Source of the DNA: Synechococcus sp. RS9916 | Lineage (GTDB): Bacteria; Cyanobacteriota; Cyanobacteriia; PCC-6307; Cyanobiaceae | Assembly (NCBI RefSeq): GCF_000153825.1 | Contig: NZ_DS022299.1 | Span: 1,018,869 to 1,082,868 of the forward strand | Length of the DNA: 64,000 nt | Direction: 5' to 3' | Shown here: piece after piece, positions 8,627 through 18,559 of the stretch | Layout of the letters: each line of letters starts with the position of its first letter | Position numbering within the stretch: position 1 is the first letter of the stretch | Notes under the pieces: model-generated | The model's database searches: none | What the model saw: the letters and a program-made list of their open reading frames with translations, nothing else | Told to the model about the DNA's origin: nothing | Position numbers and translations under genes: made by a program

Positions 8627-9615
8627 AACTAATTTTTCCGCCGAAGCTAAATCATGGAGATACTGTGTCTGTAATCTCGCCATCAAAATGTATTCAAATA
8701 ATTGGCAAAGGAAAAACAGGCCAGTATACGCTTGACAAAGCACGTGAAAATATCACCAATATGGGGCTGAAAGTTGTCGTTTCAACTGAAACACAGGAAG
8801 TAGATATCTTTGGGTGTTTACCCCTAAGCAAGCGGCTTGATGAGATTCATTCAGCCTTTAGCAACTCATCCATAAAATGTATCTTGACCGCGATCGGAGG
8901 CTTTCATGCTAATCAGCTCATCCCACATCTAGATTATGAATTAATCAGGAATAATCCCAAGGTTTTTTGCGGTTATTCGGATATAACATTGCTCTCTGCG
9001 GCGATCCTTAAAAAAAGTGGCTTAGTGACTTACAGTGGCCCACATTATTCTACTTTTGGGATGAAAAAGGGCCTAACATACACAATTCAGGAGTTCCAAA
9101 AATGTCTATTTAATAAGGATCCATGGACAATTAAAGCTAGCAGTCACTGGAGCGAAGATGAATGGTTTATAAATCAAGAAGATCGTATATTTAAACTCAA
9201 TGAACCTATGAAGTGTATCCAAGAGGGGAGTGCTGAAGGACTTATTGTTGCGGGCAATCTAACCACTCTCCATCTTCTGCAAGGAACCGAATACATGCCA
9301 GAAATGAATGACATTATCTTGATACTTGAGGATCTACGCAGTGCCGACGAAATAACAAGAACATTAATATCGCTCCTTCACTCAAAGGATATAGGGAACA
9401 TCAAAGGGCTAATCTTTGGCAGAAGCCCTTCGAGTTCAAAATTAGACGCTAATACAATAAGGCACGTCTTGGAAATAGTGCAACTTAAAGACATACCAAT
9501 CGCTTTTGGTATTGATATTGGCCATACAACCCCACACACAACAATTCCATTTGGCGGCTATGGAAAATTAATTTGTAATCAAAATAGTGTTGAATTAACA
9601 ATCACAAAACATTAG
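8623..9615 (+). CDS. mccF: S66-family serine peptidase, MccF-like immunity protein
   Basis: A 330-residue LD-carboxypeptidase-family (peptidase S66) protein. The nucleophile Ser sits in CGYSDITLL, and the C-terminal His region is GHTTPHTTIPFGG. MccF members protect microcin C producers by cutting the amide between peptide or aminoacyl and nucleotide. Other S66 enzymes recycle murein, so the neighbourhood decides the call. I chose the ATG overlapping the mccB stop rather than the GTG 15 bp upstream. It is slightly shorter than E. coli MccF (about 344 residues). The following two genes are convergent, so this ends the operon. Confidence 0.82.
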   Translation: MKLIFPPKLNHGDTVSVISPSKCIQIIGKGKTGQYTLDKARENITNMGLKVVVSTETQEVDIFGCLPLSKRLDEIHSAFSNSSIKCILTAIGGFHANQLIPHLDYELIRNNPKVFCGYSDITLLSAAILKKSGLVTYSGPHYSTFGMKKGLTYTIQEFQKCLFNKDPWTIKASSHWSEDEWFINQEDRIFKLNEPMKCIQEGSAEGLIVAGNLTTLHLLQGTEYMPEMNDIILILEDLRSADEITRTLISLLHSKDIGNIKGLIFGRSPSSSKLDANTIRHVLEIVQLKDIPIAFGIDIGHTTPHTTIPFGGYGKLICNQNSVELTITKH

Positions 9616-9714
9616 ACCGGAAGGCCAAAGATGTTGAACGAAGTAATAATAAGTCCGCCCTGTATTTGCAATTACTCATCAAGTAACAGATAAAGGTTGA
9701 ATAATCTTCGCGAT

Positions 9715-10500
9715 TTAGAATACCCCAGATCTGCCTGAGATTTCAAGAATCAGAGCAGGAAAGAAAATCCATAAATGCCAAAAAGATATCCCAATAAACA
9801 CATAAGTGGTCATATGAAATAAAAATCCAGATACTGACAAATACAAAAACCCATTAGGCAGAAGTAATAATGCCGGTGCAAGCAACTCAAAGACAATTGT
9901 TCCTGTTCCTGCTATTCGCCGGGACAATGAATGCGAAAAGATTGACTTACCCAAAGAAGAACCACGCATTAAAAGTATTAAATGCAAAGACTCTGCATTC
10001 TGAGCCCAGGCAGCACCACCATGTATTAGCTTTGAAAGGCCAGAAAAGAAATATATGAGGCTAATTTGTATAAATATAACCCAATAAACTGTAGTGAAGA
10101 CTTCTGGGCCCGCAGGCATTTCTGATAACTGAAAAATTCTAAGAATTTCCAGAAAAATGCAGCATATTCCTATAAAATGAAGATGAAAAAAGTTGGGCCA
10201 TATTTCAGGTGTTAGATTTGCAAAATAATAGTCCAGGAAAAGAAATGCTATCACTAATAAAGTAACAGTGAATATGGGATAAATTCCTATGAACACCAAA
10301 ATACAATTAGCTATTAAAAAAGCTCTTGCAATAGGATATATTTGAGCAAATGAATATGTTTTAGCCTCTTTTTTCAAGGAAGAATTTGCCGATATTATAT
10401 GCTCTATGCTCGGCAAGAAACCTCCATATTCTCTTGATGATACTAAAACTAAAATAGTGAGGGCTAAGGCCTTGCTAATTAAATTTGATTGGAAAAGCAT
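9715..10500 (-). CDS. Multi-pass membrane protein, HTTM-like
   Basis: 261 residues with about six hydrophobic segments. The stretch YFFSGLSKLIHGGAAW and the later FHMTTYVFIGISFWHLW resemble HTTM-domain proteins (related to the membrane part of vitamin K-dependent gamma-carboxylases). The biochemical role is unknown. It lies 36 bp downstream of another minus-strand gene, so the two probably form an operon convergent to mccB-mccF. Base composition is AT-rich like the rest of the island. Involvement in resistance, export or peptide modification is possible but not shown. Confidence 0.6.
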   Translation of the reverse strand: MLFQSNLISKALALTILVLVSSREYGGFLPSIEHIISANSSLKKEAKTYSFAQIYPIARAFLIANCILVFIGIYPIFTVTLLVIAFLFLDYYFANLTPEIWPNFFHLHFIGICCIFLEILRIFQLSEMPAGPEVFTTVYWVIFIQISLIYFFSGLSKLIHGGAAWAQNAESLHLILLMRGSSLGKSIFSHSLSRRIAGTGTIVFELLAPALLLLPNGFLYLSVSGFLFHMTTYVFIGISFWHLWIFFPALILEISGRSGVF

Positions 10501-10535
10501 TTGAGAAGAAAGCGCAGAGCAATGGATATTGAGAT

Positions 10536-11132
10536 CTAAAGCTGATACTCACAAAATAAGTGGGTTTTAGAAATTACATCCTCAATTGTGGAGTTTCTTG
10601 TAAGCCTTTTTTCTCTCGCCAGATCAAGTTCAGCTATGTATATTTTAAAAGCTGTGAACTTGTTATTCTCAGGGCTTGCGGCAGATTTATTGATTTCATC
10701 AAACTTGGGCCATGGCTGGTAATTTAATCGATGCAATAGATCTCTAGAGAATCGCTCAATATCTTCGTGATCAGCTTGGCCGGTGTAAATATTAAGTAAT
10801 ACTCTTTGCGCTCTAAAGAATGCAACGGGAATCACATCTCCTGGCAAAACAAGGCACTTGTTGCCATTTTCACGGTGAAGCACAATTACCATTCTTTTAA
10901 TTAATCCTCTGTACTTATGAGCAAACATATTCTGAGCAACGAAGGGCCACTTATTAACATTGTTGACTACGCAATAGAGCTGGATCAACACAGAGATGCA
11001 CAATGCCGTCACCAGAACACTTGAAATATGCATAGCCCCCTTAATATCGTATCCAAAATAACTCTGCCAAAATTTTGTGATGCTCGACTGAAATTCCCGA
11101 TTTCTTTCAGCCTCCTCTAAAGATATCTTCAT
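10536..11132 (-). CDS. Unrecognised protein with one membrane segment
   Basis: 198 residues. A hydrophobic helix at about 33-55 (ISSVLVTALCISVLIQLYCV) is followed by a soluble, mixed-charge domain. I do not recognise the family. It is the first gene of a two-gene minus-strand unit with the HTTM-like gene, which suggests they work as a pair. AT-rich. Confidence 0.6.
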   Translation of the reverse strand: MKISLEEAERNREFQSSITKFWQSYFGYDIKGAMHISSVLVTALCISVLIQLYCVVNNVNKWPFVAQNMFAHKYRGLIKRMVIVLHRENGNKCLVLPGDVIPVAFFRAQRVLLNIYTGQADHEDIERFSRDLLHRLNYQPWPKFDEINKSAASPENNKFTAFKIYIAELDLAREKRLTRNSTIEDVISKTHLFCEYQL

Positions 11133-11650
11133 AAAATATATATTGTGACTTCATCAATAGAAAGTCTGATAATAAGCTAAAAAATCGAATTTGCTTCGCC
11201 CACCCCCTCCATACAGCATGAACGGGCAAGCATTAATGAATAATGATGGACTTGATCCGATTCGCAAAATGAATTTGCAGCAAATGCCCTAGTCCACCAA
11301 CTACAGTACGTTAGCCCTGAACTCCAAGATTATCAGGACATCCCTTACTGAAATCCCTGAGACAACAATTTAACCAATGTGTCAACAATATGAATTGAGC
11401 ACAGCGTAAGGCCAAGAGCAATCTGCTCACTCAATAGCATTTGCTCATGAAGCAGTTAGCCAATAGCCATCAGACAAGATTTGCCTAATGAAAAATTATT
11501 CCTCAAGCGACAAGCGAACTAATGTTTTATTTCTGCATTGAGGGATCTCAAACCAGAGAAAGCGTGAAGCAGCAGAGCCTCGACTTTGCCCACTTGCAGA
11601 GCTCCAAGAGCGACAAATTCAGCGCATAACCACCTATGAGGTAATACAGA
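11133..11650. other. Non-coding, AT-rich island end
   Basis: About 500 bp between the membrane-protein pair and the cysS fragment. I see no convincing gene, tRNA or hairpin terminator. The promoter of the minus-strand pair should lie near 11140-11200. The right island junction is at about 11650, where cysS homology starts abruptly. Confidence 0.6.
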
Positions 11651-11961
11651 GCCTTGCCAACCGCCGCGACAGGGGCGATCAACCCGAACAAGCCCCCGCC
11701 GACCTGGAACTGTTGCAGCAGCGCTGGCAATTGCTGAGGGAACTGGCCGCGGTGGTCGGTCTGCGCGAAGAGCAGCAACAGCCAGAAGCATCCGGAAACG
11801 GCGCCGATGATGCCGCGATTGATGCGGCGATCGCTGCCCGCAAAGCGGCCAAGGTCGCCAAAAACTTCGCCGAAGCCGACCGCATCCGCAACGAACTGAC
11901 TGCCCAGGGCATTGAACTAATCGACAAGCCGGGCGGCATCACCGAATGGCGACGCAACTGA
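11651..11961 (+). pseudogene. cysS: Duplicated 3' end of cysS (right copy)
   Basis: About 103 codons corresponding to the CysS C-terminal part ([19 protein letters not shown] to the stop), in frame and undamaged but without the catalytic domains. It corresponds to 5292-5602 with ~95% identity. The short open frame from 11713 could in theory be translated, but there is no sign of an independent gene. It probably marks the original cysS 3' end, displaced when the island entered. Confidence 0.88.
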
Positions 11962-11978
11962 TGGGCCGTCAGCGCGGC
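11651..11978 (+). repeat. Right copy of 328-bp direct repeat
   Basis: Gap-free partner of 5292-5619. The last 10 bp overlap the 3' end of the convergent small gene at 11969-12208. Confidence 0.92.
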
Positions 11979-12208
11979 TGATCCTTCATCATCGCCTCGA
12001 TTTTGCGGATGCGGCCAAGGGTCGTCGTCCACACCTCCAAACGAAAGCGGTCGTCACCCGGATCAGTGGCACTGCCGCTGTCGACCCGCTGCCGCAGGGC
12101 CTCCACCAGCGCTTCGAGATCTTCTCGCCGCTCAAAGGCTTCCCAGAGCTCCCGCTCGAGCTTGGCCCGTTCGATGAAGTTCCAACGCTTGAGCCAGAGC
12201 ATGAACAA
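11969..12208 (-). CDS. Small helical protein of unknown function
   Basis: 79 residues, highly charged and helical (ERAKLERELWEAFERREDLE), ending RIRKIEAMMKDQPR. I do not recognise the family; it reads as a conserved small picocyanobacterial protein. It converges on the cysS fragment, and its stop lies inside the direct repeat. Base composition is core-like, so it belongs to the ancestral cysS neighbourhood. Confidence 0.65.
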   Translation of the reverse strand: MFMLWLKRWNFIERAKLERELWEAFERREDLEALVEALRQRVDSGSATDPGDDRFRLEVWTTTLGRIRKIEAMMKDQPR

Positions 12209-12286
12209 CTTTGCTGCGATCGCACCCTGTCTACCTGACTCCGCTAGACAGCGTCCCTAGGGTTCAGATCTGTCAGCAACTGTGCT

Positions 12287-12706
12287 GTGACGCTGCAGCC
12301 CGAGAGCCTCTCCAAGGCGATACAGCTCTCGGTTGCGCCTGTGTTTCTGCTGGCCGGCATCGGAGCACTGATGAATGTGCTCTACGGCCGCTTAGTGCGC
12401 ATCGTCGACACTGCCAAACAGCTGCGTGCCACCCGTGAGGTGACGGGGAGCATGGATGAACGCACCCGCAGGATCTACCGCCAGCGGATGCAGCTCACGA
12501 TGCGGGCGATTGCGCTGCTGACCGCCACCACCCTGCTGATCTCCGCTGTGGTGGCGGCCATGTTCCTGAGTGTCGTCTTTCAGCTCAACCTCACCGCAGT
12601 GGTGGTGCCCCTGTTCATCAGCGCCATGGTGCTTTTGATGCTGGCGTCACTGTGCTTTCTGAGGGAAGTGCAACTGGCGGCCAAGCTGCTGCAGAACCTG
12701 ATCTGA
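12287..12706 (+). CDS. DUF2721 membrane protein
   Basis: 139 residues starting at GTG. Two or three transmembrane helices: one near the N-terminus (SVAPVFLLAGIGALMNVLYG) and two in the second half (IALLTATTLLISAVVAAMF; PLFISAMVLLMLASLCFL), with a basic cytosolic stretch between. This is the DUF2721 pattern common in cyanobacteria. Function unknown. Confidence 0.75.
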   Translation: MTLQPESLSKAIQLSVAPVFLLAGIGALMNVLYGRLVRIVDTAKQLRATREVTGSMDERTRRIYRQRMQLTMRAIALLTATTLLISAVVAAMFLSVVFQLNLTAVVVPLFISAMVLLMLASLCFLREVQLAAKLLQNLI

Positions 12707-12724
12707 GCCCGGCCCAACGATTCT

Positions 12725-14062
12725 TTAAGCCGCACCGAGCCAACCGCGAACCAGATCCACAAGGCTGACGACAAGACCAACGGCAATCACCAGGGGTGCA
12801 ACCCAGCGCAAGCTGAACAGCAACAATCTGCGCTGACCCACCGGCGTGCCGGATTGAGCAAGGTCCTCTCGAAAACGATCGGGAGCGCTCCATCCGATCA
12901 AGAGGCAAATCAGCAGGCCGCCCAGCACCAGCAACACGCCTCCAAACACCGATGCCATCCACCACAAAACGGGGGTGGATGTTGCAGCCGGTAAGCCAAG
13001 AATAAAAATCAACGTCGCCGAGACGCAGACAGCTTGCGTTCGACTCCAGCCAAGTGAATCCATCAATGAGGCGACAGGAACTTCCAGCAATGACACCGCT
13101 GAAGTAATGCCGGCGATAAAGGCCAGAGCAAAAAAGATCACCGCAACAGCAAGTCCTGTGCCCTGTAGTGAGGACAGTCCCGTAGGCAATGCAATAAAGA
13201 TGGCACCTAAGGGTCGAGATCCCACAAGATCAGACAAGTCAAAACTCATCACGATTGGGAACGTGACCATGCCGGCCAGCAAGCCGACTGCAGTGTCCAT
13301 GCCCACGATGGCGACTGCTTCCTTAGGCAAACGAGCCTTGCGATCGAGATATGCCGAGTAACAAAGAATGCAACCAATGCCAGTTCCAATCGAGAAGAAT
13401 GCCTGCTCGAATGCATGGCGAATGGTAGTTAAGTCAACCAAGTAGGAGGCATCCCAACGAAGCAAAAAGGTGTTGTAACCGCTCAGAGCATCTGGCAGAT
13501 TTCCAGACCAGATCACCAAACCGATCAACATGGCAAAGAGCAAAGGCAGCCCCCAGCGCGAGAGCCGTTCGATCCCCCCTTTCACCCCAGCAGCGACAAC
13601 AACTGCTGTGAGAAGCAAACTGATCCCCTGACCTAAAAGAGCAGAACGACCACCACTCAGTCCGTCGTAAAACGCAGTGGCTTCGGCCTCATTTTTGGGA
13701 AGACCATCCATCAGCGCATGGACCAGGGTGGTCAGCGTCCAACCCATCAACACGGCGTAAAACGCAAGGATTCCGCACGCAGCCGTGATAAAAAGCCACC
13801 CCATCGGTTGCCAGCGGCGACCAGCAGCAGTGACAGGTGCCAGCAGAGGACTGTGACCGGTGCTACGGCCCAAAGCCATCTCAGCCACCAGCACCGGCAG
13901 GCAGACCACCAACACAATCAGCAGGTACAGCAGCAGAAACGCGCCACCACCCCCCTGGGAAGCCCTGTAGGCAAACCCCCAGAGGTTTCCAAGGCCAACC
14001 GCACTGCCAGCGGCCGCCAGCACAAATCCCAACCTTGAGCCCCAGTGCTCCTTCACCGCCAT
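12725..14062 (-). CDS. Sodium-dependent transporter, NSS/SNF family
   Basis: 445 residues with about 11-12 membrane helices. The family signature is near the N-terminus ([20 protein letters not shown]). It is predicted to import an amino acid or related solute with Na+; the substrate is unknown. The open frame extends upstream to 14383, but the family begins at MAVKEHWGS, so the ATG at 14062 is chosen. The gene is divergent from dxr, with about 80 bp between the two starts. Confidence 0.88.
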   Translation of the reverse strand: MAVKEHWGSRLGFVLAAAGSAVGLGNLWGFAYRASQGGGGAFLLLYLLIVLVVCLPVLVAEMALGRSTGHSPLLAPVTAAGRRWQPMGWLFITAACGILAFYAVLMGWTLTTLVHALMDGLPKNEAEATAFYDGLSGGRSALLGQGISLLLTAVVVAAGVKGGIERLSRWGLPLLFAMLIGLVIWSGNLPDALSGYNTFLLRWDASYLVDLTTIRHAFEQAFFSIGTGIGCILCYSAYLDRKARLPKEAVAIVGMDTAVGLLAGMVTFPIVMSFDLSDLVGSRPLGAIFIALPTGLSSLQGTGLAVAVIFFALAFIAGITSAVSLLEVPVASLMDSLGWSRTQAVCVSATLIFILGLPAATSTPVLWWMASVFGGVLLVLGGLLICLLIGWSAPDRFREDLAQSGTPVGQRRLLLFSLRWVAPLVIAVGLVVSLVDLVRGWLGAA

Positions 14063-14140
14063 CGGCCTAAGGACTCCATCGATCTGGACGAAGTTTGCCA
14101 GGGTCTGGCATGGGAAACTGATCCCAATTGCTTGATCGAC

Positions 14141-15385
14141 GTGAAAGCCATCAGCGTGCTGGGCTCCACGGGCTCGATCGGCACCCAAACCCTCGACATC
14201 GCCAGGGACTTTCCCGATCAGTACAAAGTGGTGGCGCTCACCGCCGGGCGCAACCTGGCCCTGCTGGTGGAGCAGATCCAGGAATATCGCCCAGAAGTGG
14301 TGGCCCTGGCCGACACGGCCCTGCTCCCGGAACTGCAGAAGCGCCTCAAGGCTGCAGGTGTTGATGAGGCAGCGACACCCCAATTGGTGGGTGGCCCTGA
14401 TGGATTGAATGTGGCGGCCTCCTGGGAGAGCGCCGATCTGGTGGTCACCGGGATCGTGGGCTGCGCCGGTCTTCTGCCGACCCTGGCCGCAATCCGTGCC
14501 GGAAAGGATCTGGCCCTAGCCAACAAGGAAACCCTGATCGCCGCCGGACCGGTGGTGCTGCCAGAGCTGAAGAAGAGCGGCAGCCGTCTGCTGCCCGCCG
14601 ACTCGGAGCATTCCGCCATCTTCCAGTGCCTGCAGGGGACCCCCTGGGCTGACAATGCCCGCCTCTCCACGGGTGTGCCCACACCGGGCCTGCGCCGCAT
14701 TCAGCTCACTGCTTCCGGTGGTGCCTTCCGCGACTGGGATGCCCGTGATCTCGAAAAGGCCACGGTGGCCGACGCCACCTCACACCCCAACTGGAGCATG
14801 GGACGCAAGATCACCGTTGACTCCGCCTCCTTGATGAACAAGGGGCTCGAGGTGATCGAAGCCCACTACCTCTTCGGCCTCGATTACGACCACATCGAGA
14901 TCGTGATCCATCCCCAATCGATCATCCACTCGATGATTGAGCTGGCAGATTCCTCTGTGCTGGCCCAATTGGGCTGGCCCGACATGAAGCTGCCGATCCT
15001 CTACTGCTTGAGCTGGCCGGAACGCCAGGAAACCCCTTGGCGGCGCCTCGATCTCACCGAAGTTGGCCAGCTAAGCTTCCGCAAACCCGATCCAGCCAAA
15101 TATCCCTGCATGGAGCTGGCCTATGCCGCAGGCCGGGCCGGAGGAACCATGCCGGCGGTGATGAATGCCGCCAACGAAGAGGCTGTGGCTCAGTTCCTCG
15201 AGGAGAAGATCCACTTCCTCGATATCCCTGTGGTGATCGAAGCGGCCTGCGAACGCCACAAAACCGACTTAATCGATCATCCTCAGCTCGATGACGTGCT
15301 GGCCGTGGACCAATGGGCCCGTCAGGCCGTACGCGAACAGGTCAGCCGCGGCACACGCCGCATGCCGGCAGTCCTCGCGGCGTGA
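14141..15385 (+). CDS. dxr: 1-deoxy-D-xylulose 5-phosphate reductoisomerase
   Basis: 414 residues, second step of the MEP isoprenoid pathway (DXP to MEP, NADPH-dependent). NADPH-binding loop at the start ([18 protein letters not shown]). Metal and substrate motifs include [33 protein letters not shown] and [12 protein letters not shown] start at 14141 is directly before the first strand; an upstream extension would add unrelated sequence. The stop overlaps the next gene by 4 bp (GTGA). Confidence 0.96.
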   Translation: MKAISVLGSTGSIGTQTLDIARDFPDQYKVVALTAGRNLALLVEQIQEYRPEVVALADTALLPELQKRLKAAGVDEAATPQLVGGPDGLNVAASWESADLVVTGIVGCAGLLPTLAAIRAGKDLALANKETLIAAGPVVLPELKKSGSRLLPADSEHSAIFQCLQGTPWADNARLSTGVPTPGLRRIQLTASGGAFRDWDARDLEKATVADATSHPNWSMGRKITVDSASLMNKGLEVIEAHYLFGLDYDHIEIVIHPQSIIHSMIELADSSVLAQLGWPDMKLPILYCLSWPERQETPWRRLDLTEVGQLSFRKPDPAKYPCMELAYAAGRAGGTMPAVMNAANEEAVAQFLEEKIHFLDIPVVIEAACERHKTDLIDHPQLDDVLAVDQWARQAVREQVSRGTRRMPAVLAA

Positions 15386-15792
15386 CACGCTCAGCGACGG
15401 CACAACCGTTGATCAGTCACCACCTGCTGCTCTGCGCCACCCCGACCAAGGGGAAATGCTGTGATCCCGTCGATGGCAGCGCCAGCTGGGATGCCCTCAA
15501 GCGACTGGTGCGGGAGCTTGATCTCGAGAATCCGGCTCGCGCACAAGGCATCGTGCTGCGCTCAAAAGTCGACTGCCTGCGGGTGTGCGAGCAAGGACCC
15601 GTGCTGCTGATCTGGCCCGATGGAATCTGGTACGGCGGTGTCTCGCCAGAGCGGATGGACATCATCCTGCGGGAACACGTGCTGGAGGGCAGACCCTGCC
15701 AGCAGTGGATCCTGAAGCAGACCCCCTTGCAACCATCGCTGCTCGGCAACGAGGCCGTGGAAGCAAGCACTCAGGGCCGCTGTTCGAGCTGA
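15382..15792 (+). CDS. Thioredoxin-like [2Fe-2S] ferredoxin
   Basis: 136 residues. Cysteines in LLLCATP, KGKCC and [11 protein letters not shown] fit the thioredoxin-fold [2Fe-2S] ferredoxin family. It is translationally coupled to dxr. The later MEP enzymes IspG and IspH need electrons from ferredoxins, so a link with that pathway is attractive but not demonstrated. Confidence 0.8.
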   Translation: MTRSATAQPLISHHLLLCATPTKGKCCDPVDGSASWDALKRLVRELDLENPARAQGIVLRSKVDCLRVCEQGPVLLIWPDGIWYGGVSPERMDIILREHVLEGRPCQQWILKQTPLQPSLLGNEAVEASTQGRCSS

Positions 15793-15917
15793 TCCTGCTC
15801 CAGCGCCTCCAGCTCGGTTTCCATCAACGTGAGGAGCAACTCGGCCGACTGGCGGCGCCCCCGCTTCAGCAGCACATCCGCAAAGGCCAGGACGGCTTCG
15901 GCTTGTTGTTGGGTCAT
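15771..15917 (-). CDS. Small helical protein (48 aa)
   Basis: An open frame of 48 residues beginning MTQQQAEAVLAFADVLL and ending EQDQLEQRP. It is predicted all-helical and overlaps the 3' end of the convergent ferredoxin-like gene by 22 bp. I do not recognise it. Support is the start, composition and position only. Confidence 0.4.
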   Translation of the reverse strand: MTQQQAEAVLAFADVLLKRGRRQSAELLLTLMETELEALEQDQLEQRP

Positions 15918-15981
15918 GGGGGAGTGGAATCACCGGGCTCAGACTCCTCGAAATCCGCTCAGCACCCTCTGATGGGGCGCA

Positions 15982-17127
15982 TCACCGCTCTTGATCCAGC
16001 ACACAGCGCTGATTGAGCCAGGCACAGGCAACCCGATCGGACCAGCAGCCCGTCAGCAGGCGATCTCCTGGGCCATGGAAACCGTTGTGACCACCGCGCG
16101 CCGTGAGCAGCACCTCCAGGGGCTGGGCTGAAGCCGCGCCGACTCCGATGCTCGGCGCCAGCGAGGCCTGCAGCTGCTCAGCGGAGACTGCAGGCACCCA
16201 GGGGTCATCCATTGCCTGCAGCAACAAGGTGGGGGGCAAGCGATCGGGCTGCTCCAGCAGTTGCGGAAGCGGCGAGGCGCCACGGTAATAAGCGTCAACC
16301 GACGCAAACCCCCAACGGGGGGCTGTGACAGCGGCATCGAAGGCCCGAATGGAGCGGGGCGGGGAACTGCCCAACTGCTCGGCTTCTTGGGCACTGACGC
16401 CAAAGGGATCGGCAAGGGTCTGACGCACCAGGCGCTGCAGCAGCCAGCGTTGATAGATGCGATTGCGGGGGCGCTCAATCGAGGCGCTGCAGGCCGCCAG
16501 ATCGAGCGGGCTACTGGCGCAGAACAAACCATCCAGCACCCCTGGCGACGTCAGACAGGCATTGAGCAGCATCGTCCCCCCAAGGGAGATGCCAGCGCCA
16601 TAGAGAGGCAGGGGCTCTGCAGCCGCGGCCTCGCTCGCCAACTGTGATGTCAGCTGTCGTGCCCGTTCCAGCACCGGCAGCAGGTCGCTGTTGCAGGAAG
16701 CGGCATAGGTGCCACCGGCAAGATGACGGCCTGGGTCAGCACCGCGCAGGTTCAAACGCAGCACGGCAAAACCAGCCCCCTGCAGGCTGAGCCCAAGGCG
16801 GCGCAAACCTTCCCGGCGACTGGATCCCCCTAGGCCATGCAGGACCACCACGAGGCCTTTCGGGGCTGGATCTGGGGATCCGTCGCGGCCGAGAGGCCGA
16901 TCGAGATAGGCCAGCAGATGGCCGGCATCAGCTGCACCACTCGCCAAGGCCGGCACCGCAATCTGAATCGGCGTGCCGTGGTCTTGGGGAAGTGCAACGG
17001 GCCGCAAAGTGTCGCGGAGGGTTTGCAAGTCCCCTCCCAGCCAAGGCCAGCGCTGTCGATAGACAGAAACCCCCAGCTGCTTCAGCAACCGGGGGTCGTC
17101 GATCACGCTGGACGCGTGCAGATTCAC
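15982..17127 (-). CDS. Alpha/beta hydrolase, YheT-like
   Basis: 381 residues. Oxyanion region VVVLHGLGGSSRREG, nucleophile elbow GAGISLGGTML, acid in LLQAMDDPWVP and catalytic His in ARGGHNGFHG. This fits the YheT/EMB8 esterase-like family; substrate unknown. GTG start 10 bp after the pntB stop, so it may be part of the pnt operon. Confidence 0.85.
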   Translation of the reverse strand: MNLHASSVIDDPRLLKQLGVSVYRQRWPWLGGDLQTLRDTLRPVALPQDHGTPIQIAVPALASGAADAGHLLAYLDRPLGRDGSPDPAPKGLVVVLHGLGGSSRREGLRRLGLSLQGAGFAVLRLNLRGADPGRHLAGGTYAASCNSDLLPVLERARQLTSQLASEAAAAEPLPLYGAGISLGGTMLLNACLTSPGVLDGLFCASSPLDLAACSASIERPRNRIYQRWLLQRLVRQTLADPFGVSAQEAEQLGSSPPRSIRAFDAAVTAPRWGFASVDAYYRGASPLPQLLEQPDRLPPTLLLQAMDDPWVPAVSAEQLQASLAPSIGVGAASAQPLEVLLTARGGHNGFHGPGDRLLTGCWSDRVACAWLNQRCVLDQER

Positions 17128-17137
17128 TGAACGAGGC

Positions 17138-18559
17138 TCACTTCTTGCCGACGCCGAGCTCCTTGAGCTCGACCAGCAGATCACCCAGCACCTTCTTGGC
17201 GTCCCCGAAGACCATCGAGGTGTTGCCCAGCTCAAACAGGTCGTTTTTGATGCCGGAGTAACCGGCGCTCATGCCGCGCTTCACCACAAACACGGTGCGG
17301 GCCTGCTGCACATCCAGCACAGGCATGCCGTAGAGGGGCGACTGGGGATCGTTCTTGGCCTGAGGGTTGACCACGTCGTTGGCGCCAAGCACCAGCACCA
17401 CATCGGTGGCGGGGAACTCAGGGTTGATCACATCCATCTCTTTGAGCTGCTCGTAAGGCACATCGGCCTCAGCCAGCAGCACGTTCATGTGGCCTGGCAT
17501 GCGCCCGGCCACGGGGTGGATCGCATAAGCCACCTCGATGCCCGCAGCTTCCAGAGACCGGGTGACTTCCCGCAGGGTGTGCTGAGCCTGAGCTACAGCA
17601 AGGCCGTAACCCGGAACGATCACCACACGCTCAGCAGCTTCAAGGGTGAGGGCACATTCCTCGACGCTGCAGCTGGTGATGTTGGTGTACTCACCACCAC
17701 CGCCGCCGGAGGAAGCAGAGGCACCGAGTGCACCACCGAAGAGCACCGACACAAGCGAACGGTTCATGCCATTGCACATCACCTGGGTGAGGATCAGGCC
17801 GGCAGCACCAACCATGGCGCCAGCAACGATCAACAACTGGCTACCGACCACGAAACCCGCGGCCGCAGCGGCCACACCGGAATAGCTGTTGAGCAGCGAA
17901 ATCACCACAGGCATGTCGGCCCCGCCGATCGGCAGGGTGACGCCAATGCCCAACACGCTGGAGGCAATCACCAGCAGCCAAAGGCCCTGAACACTGGAGC
18001 CGTTGTTGGCAATCAGCTCAATGGCGCCCACAAGGCAAGCCACGGCCAAGGCGATGTTGACGAAATGACGCGCCTTGCTCTGCATCCAAACAGGGGTGGA
18101 GAGCCATCCCTGCAACTTGGCCATGGCGACGATTGATCCGGTGAAGGTGATCGCACCGACAAACACGGAGATCACGATCGACACCACGGCCACCATGCCG
18201 CTGGCTTCAAGAGCGCTGGGGAAGAAGGCTGCAGCCAGCGCAACCAGCAGCGAGGACATGCCACCGCAGCCGTTGAACAGGGCGACGGTCTCCGGCATGG
18301 AGGTCATCGGCACCCGCTGGGCCATGACCGCGCCGAGCACACCACCGACGACAGTGCCACCGATGATCCAGGTCCAAGCCTGGGCATTGAAGGATGGTTC
18401 GCCGGCGTAGCTGATCAGCAAACCCAGAACAGCCAAGGCCATGGCGATGGCCGCGACTTGATTGGCGCCCCGGGCAGAACGCACCTTGGAGAGCCCCTTG
18501 ATGCCAAGCGCCAGAAGCAGAACGGCAACAAGGTCGATTGCGTAAGTGAGGAACTCCAT
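17138..18559 (-). CDS. pntB: NAD(P) transhydrogenase subunit beta
   Basis: 473 residues. About nine membrane helices fill the first ~270 residues, followed by the NADP(H)-binding domain III with VIVPGYGLAVAQAQH and VVLVLGANDVVNPQA. It couples proton flow to hydride transfer between NAD(H) and NADP(H). Its ATG overlaps the pntA2 stop (ATGA), so translation is coupled. Confidence 0.96.
   Translation of the reverse strand: MEFLTYAIDLVAVLLLALGIKGLSKVRSARGANQVAAIAMALAVLGLLISYAGEPSFNAQAWTWIIGGTVVGGVLGAVMAQRVPMTSMPETVALFNGCGGMSSLLVALAAAFFPSALEASGMVAVVSIVISVFVGAITFTGSIVAMAKLQGWLSTPVWMQSKARHFVNIALAVACLVGAIELIANNGSSVQGLWLLVIASSVLGIGVTLPIGGADMPVVISLLNSYSGVAAAAAGFVVGSQLLIVAGAMVGAAGLILTQVMCNGMNRSLVSVLFGGALGASASSGGGGGEYTNITSCSVEECALTLEAAERVVIVPGYGLAVAQAQHTLREVTRSLEAAGIEVAYAIHPVAGRMPGHMNVLLAEADVPYEQLKEMDVINPEFPATDVVLVLGANDVVNPQAKNDPQSPLYGMPVLDVQQARTVFVVKRGMSAGYSGIKNDLFELGNTSMVFGDAKKVLGDLLVELKELGVGKK

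Noticed and set aside
12300-12450. Alternative frames over the DUF2721 gene
   Set aside because: Helix pattern and GTG start fit only the chosen frame.
14063-14383. N-terminal extension of the sodium symporter
   Set aside because: The extra 107 residues lie opposite dxr and do not fit the family start.
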